Assembly: GCF_050296195.1 (NCBI RefSeq)
Contig: NZ_JBNKRB010000008.1
Length of the DNA stretch: 64,000 nt
Source of the DNA: Gynuella sp050296195
Lineage (GTDB): Bacteria; Pseudomonadota; Gammaproteobacteria; Pseudomonadales; Natronospirillaceae
Strand: one strand, 5' to 3'
Part shown: in pieces, positions 42,361 through 50,850 of the stretch
Layout of the letters: every line of letters starts with the position of its first letter
Position numbering within the stretch: the stretch's first letter is position 1
Program-made: the position numbers and the translations under genes
Notes under the pieces: generated by a model
The model's database searches: none
What the model was told of the DNA's origin: nothing
Seen by the model: only the letters and a program-made list of their open reading frames with translations

Positions 42361-44625
42361 TTACATCTGACCGTGGAAAGTACGGCTGATTACATCCTGC
42401 TGCTGTTCACGGGTCAATTTTACAAAGTTGACCGCATAACCAGATACCCGAATGGTCAGCTGCGGATATTCTTCCGGACGCTCCATGGCATCCAACAGCA
42501 TTTCCCGATTCAACACGTTCACATTGACATGGTGGCCTGTGGCATTGAAGTAACCATCCAGAACACTGCTCAGGTTTTTCACCTGGGCCAGGCGCTCTTT
42601 ACCCAGGGCTGCCGGTACCATGCTCATGGTGTAACTGATGCCATCCTCTGCGTGTTCATAAGGTAGTTTGGCCACTGATAACAGTGATGCCAGCGCACCT
42701 TTAGTATCACGACCATGCATCGGGTTGGCACCTGGTGCGAATGGTTCGCCGGCTTTACGGCCGTCCGGTGTTGAACCGGTTTTCTTACCATAGACAACGT
42801 TGGAAGTAATGGTCAGTACACTTTGCGTCGGTTTGGCATTCCGGTAAGTTGGGTTTTCACGAACATAGTCCATGAACTTCTCTACCAGAGCCGTAGCAAT
42901 ACTATCCACCCGCTCATCATTGTTACCAAATTTCGGGAAATCCCCTTCAATGACATAATCAACCACCAAACCGGCTTCACTTTTAACAGGCTTGACAGTG
43001 GCATACTTGATAGCACTCAAACTATCGGCTGCAATTGAAAGCCCGGCGATACCACACGCCATGGTTCTCAGCACATCACGATCGTGCAGAGCCATTAACG
43101 CAGATTCGTAAGAATACTTATCATGCATGTAGTGAATGATATTCAGAGCATTCACATAGGTACTGGCCAACCACTTCATGTAGTAGTCAAAGCGTTCCAC
43201 CACTTTGTCATACTCCAGCACCTCAGCATCCATAACGGCCATTTCAGGACCGACCTGGGCACCGGACTTCTCATCACGACCACCATTGATCGCATACAAC
43301 ATGGTTTTTGCCAGATTGGCACGGGCGCCAAAGAACTGCATCTGTTTACCAATGGCCATTGCCGATACGCAGCAGGCAATGCCATAGTCATCACCAAACT
43401 TATCGCGCATCAGATCATCACCTTCATACTGAATGGATGATGTATCAATACTGACTCTGGAACAGAACTGCTTAAATCCTTCGGGTAACTGATTGGTCCA
43501 CAGGACTGTCAGATTAGGTTCAGGAGCCGGACCCAGGTTATACAGAGTATGCAGGAAGCGGAAACTGTTTTTAGTCACCAGTGAACGACCATCCAATCCC
43601 ATACCACCAATGGCTTCAGTTACCCAGGTTGGATCACCAGAGAACAACTCATCATATTCAGGGGTTCTGAGGAACCGTACCATACGCAGTTTGATCACCA
43701 GATCATCGATCAATTCCTGCGCCAGCTCTTCAGTCAAAACGCCACTTTTCAGATCGCGCTCAATGAAAATATCCAGGAAGGTGGACACACGGCCAAAGCT
43801 CATTGCTGCACCATTCTGACTCTTCACTGCTGCCAGATATGCAAAATAAGTCCACTGTACGGCTTCGGTTGCATTTTTGGCTGGTTTGCTGATATCAAAG
43901 CCATAGCTCTGTGCCATCACTTTCATTTCCTGCAAAGCTTTTATCTGCTCGCTCAGTTCCTCTCTCAGACGAATGATATCTTCATCCATATTTGCAGGAG
44001 CGCTTGCTGCTTTTTCAGCCTTTTTCCCTTCAATCAGACGATCAACACCGTACAACGCTACCCGACGGTAATCACCAATAATACGGCCACGACCGTAGGC
44101 ATCAGGTAAACCAGTAATCACACCCGCCTTACGACAGGCCAGAATTTCAGGAGTATACGCATCGAATACACCTTGGTTATGGGTTTTGCGATGAGCATAG
44201 AAAAACGCTTTTGTGACCGGATCCAGTTCACGGCCATACACCTCACAACTTCCTTCAACCATACGAATACCACCATATGGCATGATAGCGCGCTTGAGAG
44301 GCTTATCAGTTTGCAAACCGACGATCTTTTCCAATGACTGGTCAATATAACCGGCCGGATGAGAAGTGATGGTCGCTGGATTGTCCACGTCAAAATCCAA
44401 TGGACCGCCCAGACGGTTTTCTTCTTTCATCAGCTCCATGACCTGTGCCCAGACTTTTTGGGTACGATCAGTGGCAGCAGCCAAAAATTGATCATCACCG
44501 TCATAAGGAGCGTAATTTAACTGAATGAAATCACGGACATTGATTTCCTGCTGCCAGCTTCCTGCCACAAAGCCTTCCCAGGCTTCTTTAGCACCTACAC
44601 CTGCGGCAAAATCGTCTGTATACAT
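42361..44625 (-). CDS. pflB: Formate acetyltransferase (pyruvate formate-lyase)
   Basis: A glycyl-radical enzyme of about 754 residues that converts pyruvate and CoA to acetyl-CoA and formate in anaerobic metabolism. The catalytic Cys pair is visible in GIACCVSAM (about residues 417-418), and the radical glycine in RVSGYAVNF near residue 727, close to the C-terminus. The length is that of E. coli PflB. The start is ATG 44623-44625: GAGGAG lies six bases upstream of it, while the alternative ATG 44631 abuts that same sequence. The activating enzyme gene pflA is not adjacent, as the downstream gene is a convergent kinase. An FNR-like match lies upstream (44857-44870). Confidence 0.97.
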   Translation of the reverse strand: MYTDDFAAGVGAKEAWEGFVAGSWQQEINVRDFIQLNYAPYDGDDQFLAAATDRTQKVWAQVMELMKEENRLGGPLDFDVDNPATITSHPAGYIDQSLEKIVGLQTDKPLKRAIMPYGGIRMVEGSCEVYGRELDPVTKAFFYAHRKTHNQGVFDAYTPEILACRKAGVITGLPDAYGRGRIIGDYRRVALYGVDRLIEGKKAEKAASAPANMDEDIIRLREELSEQIKALQEMKVMAQSYGFDISKPAKNATEAVQWTYFAYLAAVKSQNGAAMSFGRVSTFLDIFIERDLKSGVLTEELAQELIDDLVIKLRMVRFLRTPEYDELFSGDPTWVTEAIGGMGLDGRSLVTKNSFRFLHTLYNLGPAPEPNLTVLWTNQLPEGFKQFCSRVSIDTSSIQYEGDDLMRDKFGDDYGIACCVSAMAIGKQMQFFGARANLAKTMLYAINGGRDEKSGAQVGPEMAVMDAEVLEYDKVVERFDYYMKWLASTYVNALNIIHYMHDKYSYESALMALHDRDVLRTMACGIAGLSIAADSLSAIKYATVKPVKSEAGLVVDYVIEGDFPKFGNNDERVDSIATALVEKFMDYVRENPTYRNAKPTQSVLTITSNVVYGKKTGSTPDGRKAGEPFAPGANPMHGRDTKGALASLLSVAKLPYEHAEDGISYTMSMVPAALGKERLAQVKNLSSVLDGYFNATGHHVNVNVLNREMLLDAMERPEEYPQLTIRVSGYAVNFVKLTREQQQDVISRTFHGQM

Positions 44626-44856
44626 GAACATCTCCTCGGGAAATATTTATAAAAAAAACTGGTAAAAAAGGAGAGTCCGGGTCGAGTCAGCAATTAGATG
44701 AAACATGAAAGCCGAGCCTCGAAGAGCGATACATTCCTGAACGTATGTTACAGATTACCGATAACAGCTGGACAGGCCTGGCACGAACTCTCCCGATTGA
44801 TCAGATCACCCGATCAATTTACACCGGAAAGATTAGACCTTAGTCGGCGATTCGAA

Positions 44857-44870
44857 TTGACACAGATCAC
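44857..44870. promoter_or_regulatory. Possible FNR/Anr site upstream of pflB
   Basis: TTGACACAGATCAC matches the FNR consensus TTGAT-N4-ATCAA at eight of ten defined positions. It lies about 230 bases upstream of the pflB start codon. Oxygen-sensitive control of pflB is well known in enterobacteria; here it is inferred from an imperfect match. Confidence 0.35.
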
Positions 44871-44938
44871 CCTGACAATCAATTTTGTAATAAAACTACG
44901 TTTTTTATCGGCCAACCCCGTTTGTGATTTTCCTATGC

Positions 44939-45038
44939 GCGAAATTACGCAAAACCCCCATAAAAACAGGGGTTCAGGATAGCAGACAATGAATATTCGC
45001 TATTGAGAACAATCCGTTATCAGCGAAATTACGCAAAA
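44939..45038. repeat. 16-base perfect direct repeat in the pflB/45149 intergenic region
   Basis: GCGAAATTACGCAAAA occurs at 44939-44954 and again at 45023-45038, 84 bases apart. A small hairpin (AACCCC...GGGGTT, 44953-44974) begins inside the first copy. The region from 44632 to 45148 separates divergent genes and has no other coding signal. The spacing of eight helical turns suggests a protein-binding pair. Confidence 0.4.
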
Positions 45039-45045
45039 ATAGCCC

Positions 45046-45076
45046 TTGACATTTATTATTTTGTAATTTTATTACA
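45046..45076 (+). promoter_or_regulatory. Candidate promoter with embedded palindrome for the 45149 gene
   Basis: TTGACA (45046-45051) is followed after 17 bases by TTATTA (45069-45074), a plausible though weak -10. A perfect inverted repeat, TGTAAT-TTT-ATTACA (45062-45076), overlaps the -10 and could be an operator. The start codon of the gene lies 73 bases downstream. Confidence 0.35.
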
Positions 45077-45148
45077 GCATTATTATGTCAGTGGTAATGA
45101 CACAAATCTGCTATCGTTAGCACTGCACCATCACCAGGAAATCCAAGC

Positions 45149-46447
45149 TTGTCGTCCCTTACTTTGATAATGCTCTCTGCTCTGCCAGTCTATTCAAATT
45201 CCCAGCCAGTAGATCAAATTACCCAGCCATTACAATGGGCTACAGATACATTTGCCATGTCAGAATTGTGCCCACCAGAAGACGACTATATTCGCTGGAA
45301 CTATCAAACAGAGCATCTAGTACAAACCCGAAAAGCAAAGCACATCAATGACAACAACACATTAACAATAGAGCAGTCCATTACAGACAACTCGCGATTT
45401 GGCTTACAGATCAATCATCAGAATGCACTCTGGCGCTATAAACTTGGTGACCAGTTTCTCAAGTCTGACACCTCCAATTCGACAGTGACGGGCTCCTGGA
45501 AGGGCGAGTGGCATAACCAGATGCTATCTGGCCAGATTGGTCCGGAACTGCTAAATATTAGCACCCACATCTCAACCAATACCGAGCTTGGTTACTATCA
45601 CAGTCGTAAGCATTACGATTTTAATTACCAGGATGATTTTGGTCGAACGGCCACACTGTCCTCGTCGGTTCAGGGGATCTATAGCCGCTGGAACAATTGT
45701 CACCAGCGTTTGGATATTTTAGTGGGTGACCGGGATTTCAATATTTCAGCATGGTTGACTAACCGCTCAGAACGACCGGTATTTCAAATCAAATTATCCC
45801 ATCATCCAATTCAACTTAAGGAAGACAACAAGCTGACCCACACTGAAGGTTATCTGACAATGTGGTCTGCCAGTTTTGAAATACTGCCGCTATTATCCAA
45901 CGGCAGCATCGGTCTCCATGCCAACGCCATACAGCTTGACCAGAGCGGCCAGGTGTGGAGTGGTGATGAGATTACCGGGAACAACTATATTACTGAGGTT
46001 CAGCAGGTGAATGGCAATATCAGCGCGCTCAGCCAGGGTATTCATGCAAACTGGCACGGGTTCAACGAGCCCTGGAATACCACGTTCATTTTAGGTGCCA
46101 GAATTGATTATTGGCAGATCAATGGAGAGCTACAAGCCTGGCAGCCATTATTCGAAGGCAGTATCGTGACGCTCACAACACTTGACCAACAACCAACTCA
46201 GGAGTCAGCCCTGACGACGACCCTGACAATGACCATCAGCAAACGTTGGCACGACCTCGAACTGCAATTATCGACCAGCCAGCTAATCGGGCTTGACTCC
46301 CAGAAAGCAGACAACTCCAACAACTACCGTGCAGCACACTATAATCTGAGGATGCCTGTCAAACCAACGACACCACCATCAACCAAACACCTTCATAAAG
46401 GCCTAGGTGGTAATCTGAGCGCCATCACCATCCAATACCATTTCTAA
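45149..46447 (+). CDS. Putative outer-membrane/envelope protein, unrecognised
   Basis: A 432-residue protein opening with a rare TTG (AGGAA nine bases upstream); the only nearby alternative is ATG 45170. The N-terminus, SSLTLIMLSALPVYS, could be a short, weakly charged signal peptide. The body is rich in aromatic and polar residues with alternating beta-strand patterns (WNTTFILGARIDYWQI, LGGNLSAITIQYHF). The last residue is Phe, as in many outer-membrane beta-barrels. I do not recognise a family. It is followed after 168 bases by a lipoprotein gene on the same strand; the two may work together at the cell surface, which is inference only. Confidence 0.6.
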   Translation: MSSLTLIMLSALPVYSNSQPVDQITQPLQWATDTFAMSELCPPEDDYIRWNYQTEHLVQTRKAKHINDNNTLTIEQSITDNSRFGLQINHQNALWRYKLGDQFLKSDTSNSTVTGSWKGEWHNQMLSGQIGPELLNISTHISTNTELGYYHSRKHYDFNYQDDFGRTATLSSSVQGIYSRWNNCHQRLDILVGDRDFNISAWLTNRSERPVFQIKLSHHPIQLKEDNKLTHTEGYLTMWSASFEILPLLSNGSIGLHANAIQLDQSGQVWSGDEITGNNYITEVQQVNGNISALSQGIHANWHGFNEPWNTTFILGARIDYWQINGELQAWQPLFEGSIVTLTTLDQQPTQESALTTTLTMTISKRWHDLELQLSTSQLIGLDSQKADNSNNYRAAHYNLRMPVKPTTPPSTKHLHKGLGGNLSAITIQYHF

Positions 46448-46615
46448 AACACAACAGCTCAACATTACTTACTTTTGTTTACTGACGGTTTGCTGACATA
46501 ATTGGAACTGCTACTATTCGCAGTTACATTTTCCTCCAGGCAAATCTCTATTCTCCTAATGGAATGGGTTGCTGATGACCAATAACAGCTCTTATTTAAA
46601 ATAAGGAAGCATACA

Positions 46616-47944
46616 ATGAAACTCGTCAAATACACTCTGCTGGTATGGGCAGCCCTTGCCCTGTCTGCCTGTAATAGTGGTGGTAATGACTCTAAAGGCA
46701 GTACCCAGCAGTCAAGAACCAAAGAAGAAGTACTGACCCCATTTCTGAAACAGTTTAACCAGTTTTTTTTATCCCAGGGAGAAGCCGCTAATTACGTATT
46801 AGATTCAATATACTACAACGAATTGCTGAGTAATTTTTACAGTTCCGCCTTGGAAGATAAGCTTCATAATGTGCATATTTATCTGGAAGGCTGGAGCGAC
46901 TCTGACATCCGCAAAACCGGAGAAGTGCTTGCCAACATGCTCGATATGCAACACCTGAGCGACAATCAGTACTTACTGACCTTTAACACTGACAACGCCT
47001 GTGCCGACGCCAGTGTGAGAAATGAATGTATCAGCGCCCTGAACCATTACGCCATCACTGCCAACTATATTTCCAGTACAGATGGCTCGCTAATATTCAA
47101 ATATGATGGCGACCCTATACTCGAACTCGAATATGGTGCCAACTCTGATCATTTCAGCATTACAGTTGATCTTGAAGAATCCATCAACCTGCTGGCACAG
47201 CTTGGATATGACCGGAGCTCTCTGCCCGATAGTCTGGAAGGTAAGGCGAGCTATTCTGTTACCACAGCGAATAGTGGTCACATCAAAATAAGCTTAGCCA
47301 CCCCTGAAGCGATCCATTTCTACAATAACGGTAATGACCTGAGGCTTCCCCAGAGTGATCAGCTTTTAACGATTGAAACCGATGAGCAGTCTGGGCAGCT
47401 AAAACTGAGTATACAGCTGAATGACGAAATCACATCTCTCTTCTACTACGATGGTTCACTTGGCGAGGAGTGGCGGGGGTCCTTATTCGGCGATGATATT
47501 CATCTCGATCTTACCCTGGACAACACCAATAACTCCCTTGCGATTAACAACAGCTCGATTAATAAGTTGGACATATATTTGAGGGACAGAAGGCTAACCT
47601 TCCTGGAAACAAGCCTGACCCCGTTCAACGGTATATTCCAGAAAATCAACGATCCATTTTATGGCAACATTTATCAAATCAGCATTGATGACAACACTGC
47701 CTGGAGCTTCTACGGTGACGACATGAACGCTTACGACGAGCCTGTTAGCAACGGCATAAGCGACGGTAATCTCAATCTGGAATATGCCGTCACGGGCGGT
47801 ACCATCTTACAAAAGTCTTTTACAAGCGAGTTTGAGGCCGGCCGGACGAACCGGGTTGTCTCAGGTAAGTTAAAAGCCTACAAAGCTGTTGACGGCCGTG
47901 TCATCATAGACGACGAAATCCTGTCTGCCGGGGACACATTCTGA
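46616..47944 (+). CDS. Outer-membrane lipoprotein of unknown function
   Basis: A 442-residue protein with a clear type II signal peptide: MKLVKYTLLVWAALALSAC, with the lipidated Cys at residue 19 (lipobox LSAC). The next residue is Asn, not Asp, which favours outer-membrane sorting. The mature part starts with a Ser/Gly/Asp linker and contains no domain I can name; the strand pattern and a Cys pair (NACADASVRNEC) suggest a beta-rich periplasmic body. AAGGAA lies eight bases before the ATG. A strong terminator follows. It is downstream of a putative outer-membrane protein gene on the same strand. Confidence 0.75.
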   Translation: MKLVKYTLLVWAALALSACNSGGNDSKGSTQQSRTKEEVLTPFLKQFNQFFLSQGEAANYVLDSIYYNELLSNFYSSALEDKLHNVHIYLEGWSDSDIRKTGEVLANMLDMQHLSDNQYLLTFNTDNACADASVRNECISALNHYAITANYISSTDGSLIFKYDGDPILELEYGANSDHFSITVDLEESINLLAQLGYDRSSLPDSLEGKASYSVTTANSGHIKISLATPEAIHFYNNGNDLRLPQSDQLLTIETDEQSGQLKLSIQLNDEITSLFYYDGSLGEEWRGSLFGDDIHLDLTLDNTNNSLAINNSSINKLDIYLRDRRLTFLETSLTPFNGIFQKINDPFYGNIYQISIDDNTAWSFYGDDMNAYDEPVSNGISDGNLNLEYAVTGGTILQKSFTSEFEAGRTNRVVSGKLKAYKAVDGRVIIDDEILSAGDTF

Positions 47945-47959
47945 GCAGATTCTCCCTCT

Positions 47960-47985
47960 ACCGGCAGGCTTTTAAGCCTGCCGGT
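47960..47985. terminator. Strong hairpin terminator between convergent genes
   Basis: ACCGGCAGGCTT (47960-47971) is the exact reverse complement of AAGCCTGCCGGT (47974-47985). The stem is GC-rich and lies between the lipoprotein gene (plus) and the FAD oxidoreductase gene (minus). T-runs are short on both sides, so it may act mainly by stem strength or also as an mRNA end protector. Confidence 0.75.
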
Positions 47986-47993
47986 TATCCTCG

Positions 47994-49292
47994 CTAAAAT
48001 AAGTCCATAAACCGGTAATACATCATCCCCAGAGCCAACAGGGGCGAGCGCAATAACGGTCCACCGGGAAATTTCATATGCCGAATTCGTTCAAATACTT
48101 CGATCCGGTTGCTTTCAAGACAAATACATTCAGCCACCAACTGGGCTGCAATGTGAGTGGCGGCAACCCCATGACCGGCATAAGCCTGAGCATAATAAAT
48201 ATTAGGGCGCAAACGCCCTATCTGCGGTAAACGGTTAGCACCGATCCCAAGCATCCCCCCCCATTCGTAATCAATCTTTACATCCTTCAGCCACGGAAAC
48301 AAACGCACCATACGGGGCTGAATAATGGCCTTAATCGACTTGGGGTCACGCCCGGAATAGGTGCAGCGGCCGCCAAACAACAACCTGTTGTCTGCACTTA
48401 AACGATAGTAGTCCAGGGCAACATTCTGATCACAGACTGCCGTGTTTTGCGGCAGAATGCGCTTGCACTGCTCATCACTCAGAGGCTCGGTCGCGACGAT
48501 ATACGTGCCAGTCGGCAGCACTCTTGAGTCCAACTCTGGATGCAACCCAGTCACATAGCCATTGGCACAAATTACCAATTGACTGGCATTCACCAAACCT
48601 TTTTCTGTGTAGATTCTGACCCGTTCACCTTCCTCGATGCGAATGACGGGACTATCCTCAAATATCTGCACCCCTGCGGCTGCGGCTGCGGCTGCCTCTC
48701 CGGCAATCAGATTCAGCGGATGTAAATGCACTCCGCCCCGATCCAGCAAACCGCCAATATAAGCATCCGTACCGACCACCTCGCGAATTCTATCCGCCGG
48801 GATCAACTCCATGTCATACCGGTAACCGACTGACTTCAGCCATTCATAGTCCTCGCTGAAATCTTTCATGTGACGAGGCTTGGTCGCAAGATCACAACTC
48901 CCCCGCTGAACATCGCAGTCAATACCGAAACGCTGAATACGGTCCAATACTACGTCTACGGCTTCCAGACCCATTCTGGCAATCGTGTCCACACCCTGTT
49001 CACCGATCTGGTTACGAAACTGCTCCAGATCATGACCAATTCCTCTTAGAACCTGTCCGCCATTACGGCCCGAAGCTCCCCAGCCAACTTTCCTCGCCTC
49101 CAGTACAGCAACCGACCTGCCTCTGTCCGCCAGTTCAATTGCGGTATTGATACCACTGAAACCGGCTCCGATCACACAGGTGTCAACATCAATAGAGTGT
49201 CGCAGCAATGAATAGTTCTGGGGATAGCGTAGGGTGGCAAAATAATAAGAATCAGGATGTTGATCACTGTGTATGGAAGGATTCAGATACAT
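47994..49292 (-). CDS. FAD-dependent oxidoreductase of the PuuB (gamma-glutamylputrescine oxidase) family
   Basis: A 432-residue DAO-fold flavoenzyme, expected to oxidise an amine or imino-acid substrate with release of H2O2. The Rossmann motif VIGAGFSGINTAIELADRG is near residue 40, and the family block GWGASGRNGGQV is near 70; the C-terminal GIGANRLPQIGRL...YAGHGVAATHIAA completes the FAD site. The length fits PuuB-like enzymes. No other putrescine or glutamate catabolic genes are adjacent, so the substrate is uncertain. A six-alanine run after AGE is encoded by a short (TGCGGC)3 tract at 48675-48692, a small slippage-prone repeat. It is divergent from the HAD gene. Confidence 0.85.
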   Translation of the reverse strand: MYLNPSIHSDQHPDSYYFATLRYPQNYSLLRHSIDVDTCVIGAGFSGINTAIELADRGRSVAVLEARKVGWGASGRNGGQVLRGIGHDLEQFRNQIGEQGVDTIARMGLEAVDVVLDRIQRFGIDCDVQRGSCDLATKPRHMKDFSEDYEWLKSVGYRYDMELIPADRIREVVGTDAYIGGLLDRGGVHLHPLNLIAGEAAAAAAAGVQIFEDSPVIRIEEGERVRIYTEKGLVNASQLVICANGYVTGLHPELDSRVLPTGTYIVATEPLSDEQCKRILPQNTAVCDQNVALDYYRLSADNRLLFGGRCTYSGRDPKSIKAIIQPRMVRLFPWLKDVKIDYEWGGMLGIGANRLPQIGRLRPNIYYAQAYAGHGVAATHIAAQLVAECICLESNRIEVFERIRHMKFPGGPLLRSPLLALGMMYYRFMDLF

Positions 49293-49375
49293 ATAAAAAC
49301 CTGCTGTATAGATTTGCCGGAAATTTTTGACACAGCTCTATGCCACTTGCAAGCAGCATGTTACATTTCTGACTT

Positions 49376-49399
49376 CATCGCAGCTGATCAGCTGCGATG
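49376..49399. promoter_or_regulatory. 24-bp perfect palindrome upstream of the HAD phosphatase gene
   Basis: CATCGCAGCTGA (49376-49387) is followed without spacer by its reverse complement TCAGCTGCGATG (49388-49399), then TTTATTCC. It lies between two divergent genes, 33 bases before the phosphatase start. As RNA it would form a 9-bp stem with a 6-base loop followed by a U-rich stretch; as DNA it could be a dimer-binding operator. Both roles are inferred. Confidence 0.5.
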
Positions 49400-49431
49400 T
49401 TTATTCCTTTCCCATAGAGAAAACTGTCACT

Positions 49432-50046
49432 GTGAATTTTGATCTTTTCCAAACCTATGACGCCCTGATCTTCGATATGGACGGCACCCTGGTTGAAAGC
49501 GGGCCACTGCACGAAGAAGCCTGGACCCGTACCCTCAAAGCATTCGGATTACCAATCATAAAACCGATGATGCGGGCTTTGTGCGGCGTTCCCACCAAAG
49601 AAACTCTGGAAATCATTGCTCAGAAGACCAATACACCACTTCGCGTTAGTGTCACTGAAATGAATGATTTCAAAGAAACCATTGCCAAATCCCTCATGCA
49701 CGATTACGTCAAGCCGACACCAATCGCCGATATTGCACGCTACTTTTACGGCAAAAAGCCCATGGCTGTAGGCACCGGTGCCTACACGGAGGAGGCAAAA
49801 GCGATACTAACAATATGCGGCCTTGATCACCTGTTTAATGCCATTGTAGGTGCCGACCAGGTTGCTAATCCCAAACCAGCACCGGACGTTTTTTTACGGG
49901 GCGCTGAACTGACTGGGGCGACTCCTGAAAAATGTGCAGTTTTTGAGGATGCAGAACTGGGCCTCCAGGCAGCAAGAGCGGCTAATATGACCGCCTATGA
50001 CGTACACGAACATTTTGGTTATGTAAACGAATATTTTCTCGACTGA
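49432..50046 (+). CDS. HAD-superfamily phosphatase, YqaB-like
   Basis: A 204-residue HAD subfamily IA hydrolase. It contains FDMDGTLVESGPLHEEAW (nucleophile and acid Asp) near residue 12, the motif II Thr in AVGTGAY, and motif III/IV as NPKPAPDVF and FEDAELGLQAARAA. The sequence pattern is closest to fructose-1-phosphate/sugar-phosphate phosphatase YqaB and beta-phosphoglucomutase relatives. GTG 49432 is the likely start because all upstream in-frame codons precede the family's N-terminus and cross the palindrome at 49376-49399. Its Shine-Dalgarno sequence is weak. The physiological substrate is not determined. Confidence 0.85.
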   Translation: MNFDLFQTYDALIFDMDGTLVESGPLHEEAWTRTLKAFGLPIIKPMMRALCGVPTKETLEIIAQKTNTPLRVSVTEMNDFKETIAKSLMHDYVKPTPIADIARYFYGKKPMAVGTGAYTEEAKAILTICGLDHLFNAIVGADQVANPKPAPDVFLRGAELTGATPEKCAVFEDAELGLQAARAANMTAYDVHEHFGYVNEYFLD

Positions 50047-50079
50047 AACCGACAAGCCGAACATGGAACTTTTGCCGTA

Positions 50080-50238
50080 TCAGAGCGAGGATACGGTTTT
50101 GCCCGAAACAACCATTCTCTCCCGGTTCCTACTCCTTAAGTAGCACTTTATTCCGTCATTTCTGACTTGCACCAGCAATTGACCTGAAGGTAAGGTGATG
50201 CTTGACGCATCATATAAACCGATATTCATTGTCGGCAT
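50080..50238 (-). CDS. Possible 52-residue hypothetical protein
   Basis: A small minus-strand frame from ATG 50238 with an AGG-containing sequence just upstream. The peptide begins MPTMNIGLYDASSITLPSG and continues with basic residues (CYLRSRNRERM). It fills most of the gap between the HAD phosphatase gene and the next plus-strand gene. I do not recognise it, and the case for coding is weak. Confidence 0.3.
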   Translation of the reverse strand: MPTMNIGLYDASSITLPSGQLLVQVRNDGIKCYLRSRNRERMVVSGKTVSSL

Positions 50239-50292
50239 TACCTGCGTCCTTATAAAACAACAACAAAAATGCATTAATGAAGGTATTTAGGT

Positions 50293-50850
50293 ATGAAACT
50301 CTGGTGGTTGATGACCCATCGCCCTGAGTGCAGCTACACCCAACTCAAGCAACGTGGCTGTCTGGCAATTTACTGGAAAGATTTAGGCTCTCTGGACCGA
50401 TATATCCGGGTTCGCAATGGCTGGGAACGGCAACTGAAAACCTATATCCAGGTCAAAGGTGACGTGGTCTTCGGCCAGAATCCAAAATGGCGCAAGGATT
50501 ATCGGGAGCTGGATCAGGTGCCGCAGGCATTTATGAATTTTCTATCCATCAAAGCGGGTGATCTGGTGATTGCCCTTGAGGCTGGGGCCGCCACTCAACT
50601 CGGTAGAACTGAGGCTTTGGGAGTAGCGGAAGTGACTCAGGACACATTAAACAGCTATCGCTATGATGATCGTTTTGACTATGCGCACAGCGGTAGTCAT
50701 GGACTGACCTGGCATGATTGGGACCGCATCCATTTTGGCGAACCCAAACTGCCGAAAAAGCCATTTATTTCCGTCACAGAGGACAACGGCCAGGAGTTCG
50801 AACGGGCACGCCAGGCACTTGACTATCTTAATAACCGGAGTCCGGCCTGA
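50293..50850 (+). CDS. EVE/PUA-like domain protein, uncharacterised
   Basis: A 185-residue soluble protein. Features of a PUA/EVE-like barrel are visible: an N-terminal WWLMTHRP strand, a stretch IKAGDLVIALEAG, then LGVAEVTQDTL and a Tyr-rich segment (NSYRYDDRFDYAHS). Such folds bind modified bases or nucleic acids and occur in restriction and RNA-modification contexts. The assignment is by pattern only. The 3' end overlaps the convergent molybdopterin enzyme gene by 23 bases, so there is no terminator between them. Confidence 0.5.
   Translation: MKLWWLMTHRPECSYTQLKQRGCLAIYWKDLGSLDRYIRVRNGWERQLKTYIQVKGDVVFGQNPKWRKDYRELDQVPQAFMNFLSIKAGDLVIALEAGAATQLGRTEALGVAEVTQDTLNSYRYDDRFDYAHSGSHGLTWHDWDRIHFGEPKLPKKPFISVTEDNGQEFERARQALDYLNNRSPA

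Noticed and set aside
44796..44818. TTGATC...GATCAA pair as an FNR site
   Set aside because: The half-sites are 11 bases apart instead of 4, which does not fit FNR dimer binding.
44698..44982. Plus-strand frame of 94 codons upstream of pflB
   Set aside because: It covers the pflB control region, lacks a ribosome binding site and has no recognisable product.
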